From assembly GCF_009469615.1 (NCBI RefSeq), contig NZ_SSXX01000004.1:186001-250000 (forward strand): a DNA stretch of 64,000 nucleotides, written 5' to 3'. Of this stretch, positions 48,868-57,701 are shown piece after piece. Position numbers and translations under genes: made by a program. Below the pieces are notes generated by a model. It saw only the letters and a list, made by a program, of their open reading frames with translations. It ran no database searches and was not told the DNA's origin. This DNA is from Dechloromonas sp. H13. Lineage in GTDB: Bacteria; Pseudomonadota; Gammaproteobacteria; Burkholderiales; Rhodocyclaceae. The stretch's first letter is position 1; each line of letters starts with the position of its first letter.

Positions 48868-49944
48868 ATGAGAATGAAAACCGTTGCAAGCTGGGCGCTC
48901 ATCGCACCGCTGTCCTTGGCCATTGGCACGGCGTTCGCCGCCGGCCGCGAACCGGCACCCAAGGAAAAGCCGAAGGAAATGAAGCCGATCACCGTCACTG
49001 CCGTGGCGGCTGCGGCGGCGCCGGTCCTCGATGGCGACACCAAGGATGCGATCTGGAAAACGGCGCCGGTGACCAAGCTCAACGCGGTCAAGGGCTGCAA
49101 CTTCAAGGACGGCAAGACGACCGCCACGCTGCAGGTCGCCTACGACAAGGAAAACATCTACATGCTCGTCACCTACGACGACCCGACCCTGTCGGTGCAG
49201 CGCAGCCCATACAAGAAACAGGCAGACGGCAGCTGGCAGATGTTGAAGGATCCGGATGACAAGGGCGGCGACAACTGCGTCTATTACGAGGACAAGCTGG
49301 CCGTGCTGTGGAACATCAACAAGAGCATCGTCGGCTTCGAGAAATTCGGCTGCCAGATCGGCTGCCACGGCGGCGAGGCCGGCAAGCCCTACGGCAACAA
49401 GTATGTCGAGGAAGAGGGCGAGCTCGGCGACCTCTGGCACATGAAGTGGGTGCGGACGGGCGCCCCCAACGGCCAGATCGACGACGGTTATCTCGATCAC
49501 ACCCGCTACGACGCCCAGAAGGAGAAAAATGCCGGCCGCAAGACCGACCCCAAGACCGGCGGCGGCTACGATGACGTCAATCTGGTCAACGGCAAGCCCG
49601 AATTCATGGGCAAGGACGGCAAGCCGGCCAACAAGGGCGGCACCTACTGGATCAAGGCGGAAGACAAGGTGCCGTTCGACGACGCCAAGTTCAAGCCGGG
49701 CGACGAAGTCGCGTCGATTCTGGTCGCCCCCTTCGTCGGCGACCGCGGCGACGTGAAGTACGTCGCCAAGTGGGTCAAGGGCAAGTGGGTTGCCGAAATC
49801 TCCCGCAAGCTGGTGACCGGCTCGAAATACGACGTGCAGTTCGACGACCTGAAGAAGACCTACGGCTTCGGCGTCGCGCTGTTCGACAACGCCCAGGTTC
49901 GCCACGCCATGGTCGAAGAGCCGCTGGTTCTGGAATTCAAGTAA
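48868..49944 (+). CDS. Ethylbenzene-dehydrogenase-gamma-like periplasmic haem protein
   Basis: Periplasmic protein of 358 residues with a signal peptide (cleavage near AFA-AG, residue 21). The body PVLDGDTKDAIWKTAPVTKLNAV starts the EB_dh haem-binding fold shared with the gamma subunits of ethylbenzene, dimethylsulfide, selenate and chlorate enzymes. A CQIGCH sequence (C162, C166, H167) has three residues between the cysteines, an unusual haem-c-like motif. The start has AAGGAGTTG. It is the third gene of the sigma54 operon and ends before a terminator. No molybdenum enzyme partner lies nearby. Confidence 0.85.
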   Translation: MRMKTVASWALIAPLSLAIGTAFAAGREPAPKEKPKEMKPITVTAVAAAAAPVLDGDTKDAIWKTAPVTKLNAVKGCNFKDGKTTATLQVAYDKENIYMLVTYDDPTLSVQRSPYKKQADGSWQMLKDPDDKGGDNCVYYEDKLAVLWNINKSIVGFEKFGCQIGCHGGEAGKPYGNKYVEEEGELGDLWHMKWVRTGAPNGQIDDGYLDHTRYDAQKEKNAGRKTDPKTGGGYDDVNLVNGKPEFMGKDGKPANKGGTYWIKAEDKVPFDDAKFKPGDEVASILVAPFVGDRGDVKYVAKWVKGKWVAEISRKLVTGSKYDVQFDDLKKTYGFGVALFDNAQVRHAMVEEPLVLEFK

Positions 49945-49963
49945 GCACCGGATAAATCGGAGC

Positions 49964-49990
49964 GGCCCGGGGATGCCCGGGCCTTTTTTT
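49964..49990 (+). terminator. Terminator of the cytochrome operon
   Basis: GGCCCGGG (49964-49971), loop GATG, CCCGGGCC (49976-49983), then a run of seven T. A perfect eight-base GC-rich stem 20 bases after the EB_dh-like gene, a classical intrinsic terminator. Confidence 0.92.
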
Positions 49991-50055
49991 GCGACGGGGC
50001 GCGAGTTGCCGGGGCGTGCGCGAAGAGCCGCGAACGGCCGGTGTCTAAAAAATGC

Positions 50056-50093
50056 TTGACGGGTACGTGTCGATATAACTAAGATCATCGACA
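50056..50093 (+). promoter_or_regulatory. Promoter and inverted-repeat operator of the ArsR-type gene
   Basis: TTGACG (50056-50061) with TAAGAT (50080-50085) at an 18-base spacing. The inverted repeat TGTCGAT (50068-50074) and ATCGACA (50087-50093), with 12 bases between, covers the -10 and reaches the start codon. This is the usual arrangement for autorepression by an ArsR-family dimer. The following gene encodes one. Confidence 0.6.
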
Positions 50094-50404
50094 TGAAAAA
50101 TGATTACTCCCAGTCTATCCCGTCCGAGTGGCAGGCCATGTCCCGGATTTTCGTCGCGCTGGGCGACGAGCACCGGCAGCGCATCCTGCTGCTGTTCGAG
50201 CCGGGCGAGCGGCTCAATGTCGGGCAGATCGCCGAGGTGTCGACCCTGGCGCGGTCGACCGTCTCGCACCACCTGAAAATCCTGCACGAATCGGGCGTTC
50301 TGGCTTCCGAGAAGATCGGCAAGGAAGTCTGGTTCTGGATCAATCGCGACGCCCTGCAGGCCACGCTGGGCAACGTTCTCGACTACATCAGGGATTTCAC
50401 ATGA
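50093..50404 (+). CDS. ArsR-family winged-helix regulator
   Basis: Small DNA-binding protein of 103 residues. The winged helix runs through FVALGDEHRQRILLLFEPGE and the recognition helix STLARSTVSHHLKILHESGV. No cysteine is present, so it is not a classical thiol metal sensor. Its stop overlaps the ATG of the Aas-like gene (ATGA), which suggests it controls the lysophospholipid genes that follow. Effector unknown. Confidence 0.88.
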   Translation: MKNDYSQSIPSEWQAMSRIFVALGDEHRQRILLLFEPGERLNVGQIAEVSTLARSTVSHHLKILHESGVLASEKIGKEVWFWINRDALQATLGNVLDYIRDFT

Positions 50405-52545
50405 TGCGTACCCTCCTGCGGCCGCTGTTGCGCGGCCTGGCCCGTCTGCTGTTCCGCGTGGACGTCCGCCTGCACCAGTCGGATTTCGCCCGCCCGCGGC
50501 TGCTCGTCGTCGCCAATCACGAATCCTTCCTCGACGGCCTGCTGATCGGCCTCTTCCTGCCGATCGACCCGGTTTTCGTGGTCCATACCGGCATCGCCAA
50601 CAATTTCTGGTTCCGCATCCTGCTCTCGCAGGTGGATTACCTGGCGGTCGATCCGACCAGCCCGATGGCGATGAAGAAGGTAATCCGCCTGATCGAATCC
50701 GGGCGGCCGGTGGTGATCTTCCCGGAAGGGCGCATCACGCTGACCGGCAGCCTGATGAAGGTCTACGACGGCCCGGCCTTCGTCGCCGCCAAGACCGGCG
50801 CGACGGTGCTGCCGGTGCGCCTCGACGGCGCCTCGCGCAGCTATTTCTCGCGCCTCTCCGGAAAATACCCCAAGGAGTTCTTCCCGACCATCCGCCTGAC
50901 GGTGTTGCCGGAGCGCCATTTCCCGATGCCGGAAGGCGCCACGGCCCGCCTGCGCCGCCGCAAGTCGGGCGAGGCGATGCGCCGCCTGATGCAGGAAATG
51001 ATCTTCGCCTCGCGCCCCGAACAGACGATCTACACGGCGCTGTGCGACGCCGCCGAGATTTTCGGCAAGCGCCGCCGCCTGCTCGAGGACGTCAAGCAGA
51101 TCGAGTATTCGTACAACGACCTGCTCAAGATGGCGCTCGTCCTCGGTCGCCAGGTCGAACGCCTGTCGCGGCCCGGCGAGCGCGTCGGCCTGCTGCTGCC
51201 CAACCTGGTGCCGACGCTGGGGTTGATCTTCGGCCTGAGCGCCCGCCGCCGCGTGCCGGCCATGCTCAACTACACGGCCGGCGTGGACGCCATGCAGGCG
51301 GCTTGCGACGGCGCCGAGGTGCGCATCGTCGTCACCTCGCGCGCCTTCGTCGAGCAGGCCAAGCTGGGCGACAAGCTGGCGGCCCTGCAGGGCGTCACGG
51401 TGCAGTACCTGGAGGACATCCGCGAGCGCATCGGTCTCGCCGACAAGCTGTGGCTGATCGCCTACGCCATCCATTTTCCGCGCGCCATGGAACTGCACGC
51501 CTCGCCGGAGGACGCCGCGGTGGTGCTGTTCACCTCCGGCTCGGAGGGCAAGCCGAAGGGGGTCGTGCTGCCGCACCGCGCCATCCTCGCCAACATCGCC
51601 CAGATCCGCGCGGTGATCGACTTCTCGGTGGACGACAAGGTGCTCAACGCGCTGCCGATCTTCCACAGCTTCGGCCTCACCGCCGGCGCGCTGCTGCCGG
51701 TGCTGACCGGCGCCAGCCTCTTCCTCTACCCGTCGCCGCTGCACTACCGCATCATCCCGGAACTGGCCTACGATCGTTCCTGCACGGTGCTCTTCGGCAC
51801 GTCGACCTTTCTCGCCAACTACGCCAAGTTCGCCCATCCCTACGACTTCTACCGCCTGCGCTACGTCGTGGCCGGCGCCGAAAAGCTGTCGGAGGCGGTG
51901 CGCAGCCAGTGGTTCGAGAAATTCGGCATCCGCATCTTCGAAGGCTACGGCGCGACCGAAACCGCGCCGGTGCTCTCGGTCAACACGCCGATGGCCTATA
52001 AAACCGGCACCGTCGGCAACCTGCTGCCGGGCATCGAACACCGCCTGCTGCCGGTGCCCGGCATCGAGCACGGCGGCATCCTGCACGTGCGCGGGCCGAA
52101 CGTGATGGCCGGCTACCTCAAGGCCGACCAGCCGGGCGTGCTGCAGCCGCCGGCTTCCGAACTCGGCGCCGGCTGGTACGAGACCGGCGACGTCGTGCAG
52201 ATCGACGACGAGGGTTTCGTGAAGATCGTCGGCCGCGTCAAACGCTTCGCCAAGATCGCCGGCGAGATGGTCAGCCTGGAAGTGGCGGAAAAGCTGGCGG
52301 CGGCGAGTTCGCCGGAAAAAATGCACGCCGTTTCCAGCCAGCCCGACGCTGCCAAGGGCGAGGCGCTGGTGCTGTTCACCACCGACGGCGAGCTGACCCG
52401 CGAACAGCTCGCCGCCACGGCGCGCGAACTCGGCGTGCCGGAGCTGGCCGTGCCGCGCAAGATCCGGTGCGTCGAGGCGCTGCCGCTGCTCGGCACCGGC
52501 AAGATCGATTACGTGACCCTTAAACGTCTGGCCGAGGCAGTGTAA
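50401..52545 (+). CDS. aas: Acyltransferase/acyl-ACP synthetase, Aas-like
   Basis: Bifunctional enzyme of 714 residues (E. coli Aas 719). An N-terminal PlsC-type domain (about 1-215) has NHESFLDG at about residue 38 and FPEGRIT. The AMP-forming ligase (about 230-714) has LFTSGSEGKPKGVVL and GYGATETAPV. Aas reacylates 2-acyl-lysophosphatidylethanolamine using fatty acid activated as acyl-ACP, at the inner membrane. The ATG at 50401 overlaps the regulator stop. The LplT-PlsC fusion gene follows two bases after its stop, in reversed order compared with E. coli lplT-aas. Confidence 0.88.
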   Translation: MMRTLLRPLLRGLARLLFRVDVRLHQSDFARPRLLVVANHESFLDGLLIGLFLPIDPVFVVHTGIANNFWFRILLSQVDYLAVDPTSPMAMKKVIRLIESGRPVVIFPEGRITLTGSLMKVYDGPAFVAAKTGATVLPVRLDGASRSYFSRLSGKYPKEFFPTIRLTVLPERHFPMPEGATARLRRRKSGEAMRRLMQEMIFASRPEQTIYTALCDAAEIFGKRRRLLEDVKQIEYSYNDLLKMALVLGRQVERLSRPGERVGLLLPNLVPTLGLIFGLSARRRVPAMLNYTAGVDAMQAACDGAEVRIVVTSRAFVEQAKLGDKLAALQGVTVQYLEDIRERIGLADKLWLIAYAIHFPRAMELHASPEDAAVVLFTSGSEGKPKGVVLPHRAILANIAQIRAVIDFSVDDKVLNALPIFHSFGLTAGALLPVLTGASLFLYPSPLHYRIIPELAYDRSCTVLFGTSTFLANYAKFAHPYDFYRLRYVVAGAEKLSEAVRSQWFEKFGIRIFEGYGATETAPVLSVNTPMAYKTGTVGNLLPGIEHRLLPVPGIEHGGILHVRGPNVMAGYLKADQPGVLQPPASELGAGWYETGDVVQIDDEGFVKIVGRVKRFAKIAGEMVSLEVAEKLAAASSPEKMHAVSSQPDAAKGEALVLFTTDGELTREQLAATARELGVPELAVPRKIRCVEALPLLGTGKIDYVTLKRLAEAV

Positions 52546-52547
52546 AC

Positions 52548-54428
52548 ATGAGCGGACAATTCGGACTCCTGAAGACGAAGCGCTTTGCGCCCTTCTTCAC
52601 CACCCAGTTTCTCGGCGCCTTCAACGACAACCTGTTCAAGAACGCGCTGATCGTCCTGCTGACCTTCCAGTCGGTGCAATGGACGACGCTCCAGCCGGAG
52701 CTGCTGGCCAACCTGGCGGCCGGCATCTTCATCCTGCCCTTCTTCCTGTTCTCGGCGACCGCCGGGCAACTGGCCGACAAGTATGACAAAGCCGTGCTGG
52801 CGCGCCTGGTCAAGGTACTGGAAATGGTCATCATGGGCGTCGCCGCCGCCGGCTTTTTCATGCACAGCCTGCCCTTGCTGATGGGCGGGCTGTTCCTGCT
52901 CGGCCTGCATTCGACGCTGTTCGGGCCGGTCAAGTACGCCATCCTGCCGCAGCACCTGCACACCGACGAGCTGGTCGGCGGCAACGCGCTGATCGAGGCC
53001 GGCACCTTCGTCGCCATCCTGGTCGGCACGCTGGCCGGCGGCCTGCTCGCCGGGTCGGTCGAGCATTCGGCGTGGATCGCGCTTGGCGGTTTCGTCGTCG
53101 CCTTCGCCGGCTACCTGGCCAGCCGCGGCATTCCTGCGGCACCGGCGCCGGTGCCCGGGTTGAAGGTCAACCCCAATCCGATCACCGAAACCTGGCGCAA
53201 CATCAACTTCGCCCGCGCCAACCGCACGGTCTTCCTCTCCATCCTCGGCATCTCGTGGTTCTGGCTCTACGGCGCGCTGTTCCTCGCCCAGTTCCCGGCC
53301 TACGCGAGGAACGTGCTGGGCGGTAGCGAAGCATCGGTCACGCTGCTGCTCGCCACCTTCACGGTCGGTATCGGCCTCGGCTCGCTGTTGTGCGAGCGGA
53401 TGTCCGGCAAGCGCGTCGAGATCGGCCTCGTGCCCTTCGGCTCGATCGGCCTGACGCTGTTCGGGCTCGACCTCTATTTCGCCTCGCCGGTCGGGCTGGC
53501 CGGCAACGGCACCCACGAACTGCTGGCCCTGCTCAGCCTGCCGGCGGTCTGGCGCGTGCTGTTCGACCTGATGATGCTCGGCGTCTTCGGCGGCTTCTTC
53601 ATCGTCCCGCTCTACGCCCTGGTCCAGTTGCGCAGCGCCGAGGAAACGCGCGCCCGCATCATCGCCGCCAACAACATCGTCAATGCGCTGTTCATGGTCG
53701 TCGGCGCCCTCGGCGCGGCGGCGCTGCTCAGCGCCGGGTTGTCGATCCCCGCGTTGTTCGGCATCGCGGCCCTGCTCAACGCGGCGGTGGCGATCTACAT
53801 CTACGGGCTGGTGCCGGAATTCCTGCTGCGTTTCATCGCCTGGCTGCTGATCAAGGCCGCCTACCGGTTGCGCAGTGAAGGGCTCGACCATATCCCGCAG
53901 GAGGGGGCCGCCGTGCTGGTCGCCAACCACGTCAGTTTCGTCGACGCGGTGATCATCATGGGCGCCGCGCCGCGCCCGGTGCGCTTCGTGATGGACCACC
54001 GCATCTTCCGCATTCCCGTTCTCAGCTACATCTTCCGCCACTGCGGCGCGATTCCCATCGCCGCGGCCAAGGAAGACCCGGCGCTGATGGAAAAGGCTTT
54101 CGCCGCAGTGTCGACCGCGCTGGCCGAGGGCGAGCTGGTCGCCATCTTCCCCGAGGGCAACATCACCCGCGACGGCGAACTGCAGACCTTCCGCCCCGGC
54201 ATCAGCCGCATCCTCGCCGCCAACCCGGTGCCGGTCGTGCCGCTGGCGCTGTCCGGTCTGTGGGGCAGCTTCTTCTCGCGGGTCGATGGCGAGGCGATGA
54301 AGAAGCCGTTCCGGCGCGGCCTGTTCTCGCGGATCACGCTGCGGGTCGGGGCACCGGTTGCCGCCGCCGAGGCGACGCCGGCGAAGCTGCAGGCCACGGT
54401 GCTCGCCCTGCGCGGCGATTGCCGCTGA
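52548..54428 (+). CDS. LplT-type MFS transporter fused to PlsC acyltransferase
   Basis: Fusion protein of 626 residues. The N-terminal ~410 residues are an MFS transporter of the lysophospholipid LplT type (FTTQFLGAFNDNLFKNALIVLL), with about 12 helices. The C-terminal ~200 are an acyltransferase with NHVSFVDA (about residue 460) and IFPEGNITRDG (about 533). E. coli LplT (397) lacks this second domain. The fusion would import lysophospholipid and reacylate it together with the Aas-like enzyme. Such fusions are known in proteobacteria, so this is not unique. Confidence 0.87.
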   Translation: MSGQFGLLKTKRFAPFFTTQFLGAFNDNLFKNALIVLLTFQSVQWTTLQPELLANLAAGIFILPFFLFSATAGQLADKYDKAVLARLVKVLEMVIMGVAAAGFFMHSLPLLMGGLFLLGLHSTLFGPVKYAILPQHLHTDELVGGNALIEAGTFVAILVGTLAGGLLAGSVEHSAWIALGGFVVAFAGYLASRGIPAAPAPVPGLKVNPNPITETWRNINFARANRTVFLSILGISWFWLYGALFLAQFPAYARNVLGGSEASVTLLLATFTVGIGLGSLLCERMSGKRVEIGLVPFGSIGLTLFGLDLYFASPVGLAGNGTHELLALLSLPAVWRVLFDLMMLGVFGGFFIVPLYALVQLRSAEETRARIIAANNIVNALFMVVGALGAAALLSAGLSIPALFGIAALLNAAVAIYIYGLVPEFLLRFIAWLLIKAAYRLRSEGLDHIPQEGAAVLVANHVSFVDAVIIMGAAPRPVRFVMDHRIFRIPVLSYIFRHCGAIPIAAAKEDPALMEKAFAAVSTALAEGELVAIFPEGNITRDGELQTFRPGISRILAANPVPVVPLALSGLWGSFFSRVDGEAMKKPFRRGLFSRITLRVGAPVAAAEATPAKLQATVLALRGDCR

Positions 54429-54446
54429 GGGTGGGCGCCGCGCGGC

Positions 54447-57400
54447 TTACGGCTGGCAGGGCGTGGCGGCCGGTTCGAGCGCCGGCAGCAGCAGAGGGCC
54501 CATCGATTTCAGGATCTGCACCGGCAGCGCCGAGGTGAAGCGGTAGCTGGCGGCTTGCGGGCCGATCACGTAGGCGGTCAGCGTACCGAAGTGGCGCGGG
54601 CCGAGGTAGAAGACGAAGGTCGCCGTGCGGTTCATGGTGACGCCGCGCGTCGCGCCCCGGCCGAGGACGATGCGGTTGTCGCCGGTGCCGGTCTTGCCGC
54701 CGACGGCGAGCGGCGTGCCATCGGCCAGCTTGAAGGCGCCGGACAGCCGGCGCGCCGTGCCGCCCTCGACCACTTCCGACAGCCCGTTGCGCAGCGCGGC
54801 GGCAACTTCCGGTGCCATGACGCGTTCGCCCGTTTTGCCGTTGCTGGCGAAGCGGGTCTCGTAGGGGGTGCCGACGGCAAAATCGAGGCGGTCGATGCGC
54901 CGCGTCGGCTTGCGGATGCCGTCGTTTTGGATGATGCCCATCAGCTCGGCCAGCGCGGCCGGCCGGTCGCCGGAACTGCCGAGCGCGGTGGCCAGCGACG
55001 GCACCAGGTGGCCGAAGGGATAGCCGACGCGGGCCCAGCGGCGATGAATGTCGAGGAAGGCTTCGACTTCGAGCATGGTATAGATGCGTGAATCCTGGGC
55101 CCCCTTGAAGCGGGTCTTGAACAGCCAGCGGTAGACCGCCTGCCGTTCCTTGGCGCTGGCCTGTACCAGCTCGCTCCAGGTGGTTTCCGGATGGGCCGAC
55201 AGGTAGCCGACCAGCCACAGTTCGAGCGGATGGACGCGCGCCACGTAGCCACGATCCGGCAGGTCGAAAGCCTCCGGCCCGCTGCGTTCGTAGAGGCGGG
55301 CGACTTCGTCGCTGCTCAGGCGCGCCCCTTCCAGACGCTGGCGCAGGAAGGTCTCCAGCTCTGCCGGCGTCGCCTGCGGCGACAGGTAACGAAACACGGC
55401 GGCCAGCCGGCTCGCGTTCGGACGCAGGCCGTCGAGGAAGACATCCTGGATATCGGCCGCTTTCTTGCCCCGGTACTTGTGCCAGAAGCGGCGCAGGAAG
55501 ACCTGCCCCTCCTGGTCGGCGAAGCGGGCCAGGTATTCGTTGCGCCGCGGATCGCCGGCCTTTTCCAGCAGTTGCGCGCTGCTGCCCGGCACCTGGTACA
55601 TGGTGTAACGCACGATGTCGCGCATCAGGCGGACGAAGGGCAGGTTGATCGAACCCTGCAGCGCTTCGCGCACGGTCGGCGCCCGGCCATCGTCCTCGTG
55701 CCGGAAGTTGTTGAAATTATGGACGCCGCCGCCGGTGAAAAAATCCTCGCCGGGGCTGGCCGAGTAGCTGCGGGCCAGCGCCGCCTGCAGCATGGCCGGC
55801 AGTTCGCGGTCCTTGGCCCTGGCCAGATAGTCGATGGCCCACTGGGTCAGGCGGTCGCGCTTTTCGACCGGGATCTTGCGCAATTCGGCTGGCGTCTGCC
55901 CGGCGTAGCGCTGGTGCAGTTCGGCGACGATTTCCAGATAGGTGGTCAGCACGCGCAGCTTGGCTGTCGAGCCGAGTTCCAGCTTGCTGCCTTCGTTGAT
56001 GTCGAGCGGCTGGTCGGTGGTGTCGGTCTGGACGCGGACGCGGTTGCCGGCTGGTGTGCTTTCGACCAGCGTGAAGCTGTAATAGACGCCGTCGAGCTTG
56101 CCCGGGTCGAGCATCCGTTCGCCGAGCAGGCCTACCTTGCGTGCCACCTCCGGTTCGTCCAGATGGCGCAGGAAGCTGGTGACTTCTTGCTGCAGCTTGC
56201 CGTTCAGCGTCGTCGAGACATCGGCGTCGTAGCGGTCGAGTTCGTACAGCGAGGCGTCGAGCAGGCCGGATAGCCGGTTGCGGATGGCCATCGCGCCCTT
56301 GCCGGCATCGGCCGGCAGCAGGGCCGGGTCGGTCGCCTGGTTGCGGAACTGCAGCGGCTGGTTCAGCGCCGCATCGCGTAGGGCCGGGCTGATCACGCCC
56401 TGCTCGGCGAGCAGGCGGACGTAGCTCTCCGATAGCCGGGCCAGGCTGTCGTGCCCCCTGGCCGACAGATAGTAGGTCGGGCGGCGGTGGGCGATCATCA
56501 GCGCCACCACCTGGTGCAGCGCCCGACCCTGGTCGGCGAGGCGAGAGCCCTCGGCTTCCGGCGCGGCGAGCAGCGCGTTGACTTCGTCGAAATCGGCGCC
56601 GAACCACACCCACAGGCCGTCGCCGAGGCCGTTGACCTCGCCGAAGGTGGGCGCGGCCGAGAGCGGCACGGTGTTCAGGTAATCTAACAGCAGCGTGCGC
56701 CGGACCGGCAGCGTATCCTCTCCATCGCGGTAGGCGCGGACGCTGGCCGAGACCATCTGGCGCAGCTTCTCGCCGCTGTTCGGCGTTACGCCGTCCGGCG
56801 AATGGCGGAATTTCTCGATCTGCGTCGCCAGCGTGCTACCGCCCGGGGCGTCGAAATCCTCGTTGACCATCCGCCCGATGCGGCCAAGCACTGCGCGGGC
56901 GAAACGCACCCAGTCGATGGCCGGGTTCATGGTCGGCCGCGACTCGTCGAGCAGGTCGCGGTTCTCGATGTAGATCAGCGCCTGGCCGATGCGCGGCGGC
57001 ACGGCGGCGAAGTCGGCGTAGGCCCGGTAGGGGTAGCGGAAGCGATACAGGGTGTCGCCCCGGCAGTCGGTGACGGTCAGCCCGGCCGAGGTCTTTTCCC
57101 GGTAGGGCGGGAAGTAGCCGTGGTCGGTGTAGTCGAGCAGCGCTTCGGAAAAGCGGGCCTGCCGGGTCAGCTTGAAGCCGTTGGCGCTCAGGCGGCTGGC
57201 GAGCTGGGGCAACTCGCTGTAGCCCATGCGCTGGTTGAAGGGGCCGTGCGTCGGGAAGCGGATGGCGTCGCTGGCGCCGTCGACCATCCGGAAATCGAGA
57301 GTCGCCGCGTAGCGGGCCAGATGGGTGGCCTGCAGGCGGGAGGTTTCAATTTCGTCGGCGACCCACAGGCCGGCAGCGGCGAGCAGGGCGACAAAAAGGC

Positions 57401-57449
57401 CTCCGCTCACCCAATAGCGGCGGCGGGGGGCGGGTGCGTTGGGGCGCAT
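54447..57449 (-). CDS. Class A penicillin-binding protein-like, ~1000 residues
   Basis: Peptidoglycan synthase of 1000 residues. One membrane helix (about 14-32) is followed by a GT51-like glycosyltransferase region (about 100-300) and a transpeptidase with STAK (about residue 495), SIN (about 600) and KTG (GGKTGTGDN, about 916). The glycosyltransferase motifs are divergent: IENRDLLDESRP in place of the EDxxFxxHxG type, and GGSTLATQ in place of GGSTITQQ. A catalytic Glu is still present. I chose the start MRPNAPAPRRR (57449); a GTG at 57503 is possible, and neither has a clear binding site. It converges on the MFS-PlsC gene. Confidence 0.8.
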   Translation of the reverse strand: MRPNAPAPRRRYWVSGGLFVALLAAAGLWVADEIETSRLQATHLARYAATLDFRMVDGASDAIRFPTHGPFNQRMGYSELPQLASRLSANGFKLTRQARFSEALLDYTDHGYFPPYREKTSAGLTVTDCRGDTLYRFRYPYRAYADFAAVPPRIGQALIYIENRDLLDESRPTMNPAIDWVRFARAVLGRIGRMVNEDFDAPGGSTLATQIEKFRHSPDGVTPNSGEKLRQMVSASVRAYRDGEDTLPVRRTLLLDYLNTVPLSAAPTFGEVNGLGDGLWVWFGADFDEVNALLAAPEAEGSRLADQGRALHQVVALMIAHRRPTYYLSARGHDSLARLSESYVRLLAEQGVISPALRDAALNQPLQFRNQATDPALLPADAGKGAMAIRNRLSGLLDASLYELDRYDADVSTTLNGKLQQEVTSFLRHLDEPEVARKVGLLGERMLDPGKLDGVYYSFTLVESTPAGNRVRVQTDTTDQPLDINEGSKLELGSTAKLRVLTTYLEIVAELHQRYAGQTPAELRKIPVEKRDRLTQWAIDYLARAKDRELPAMLQAALARSYSASPGEDFFTGGGVHNFNNFRHEDDGRAPTVREALQGSINLPFVRLMRDIVRYTMYQVPGSSAQLLEKAGDPRRNEYLARFADQEGQVFLRRFWHKYRGKKAADIQDVFLDGLRPNASRLAAVFRYLSPQATPAELETFLRQRLEGARLSSDEVARLYERSGPEAFDLPDRGYVARVHPLELWLVGYLSAHPETTWSELVQASAKERQAVYRWLFKTRFKGAQDSRIYTMLEVEAFLDIHRRWARVGYPFGHLVPSLATALGSSGDRPAALAELMGIIQNDGIRKPTRRIDRLDFAVGTPYETRFASNGKTGERVMAPEVAAALRNGLSEVVEGGTARRLSGAFKLADGTPLAVGGKTGTGDNRIVLGRGATRGVTMNRTATFVFYLGPRHFGTLTAYVIGPQAASYRFTSALPVQILKSMGPLLLPALEPAATPCQP

Positions 57450-57701
57450 GTGATGATTGTGTTTGTTTTCGGCTTTTACGTCATCAGTATATGGGGATCG
57501 CACCGTCGCGGGGTGTTTTGATTGTTTTGCGCCGTTGCCACTGCCTGGCGCGGCCTGAGGGTCGCGACACCGGTAAAATGCACGCTTCTGTTTTTCGTCG
57601 CATTGTCATGACCACCGCTTCATCCACTCCCGCCGCATCGCTCTCTTCGTGGGAATGTGCACGCAGCCGTACCCACCGGGCACCAAGGTAGAATCAACCA
57701 G

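Noticed and set aside
57578..57691. 37-codon ORF between the PBP and ubiA genes, preceded by TAAAAT
   Set aside because: No binding site, no family resemblance and no length support. It may be leader sequence of ubiA.
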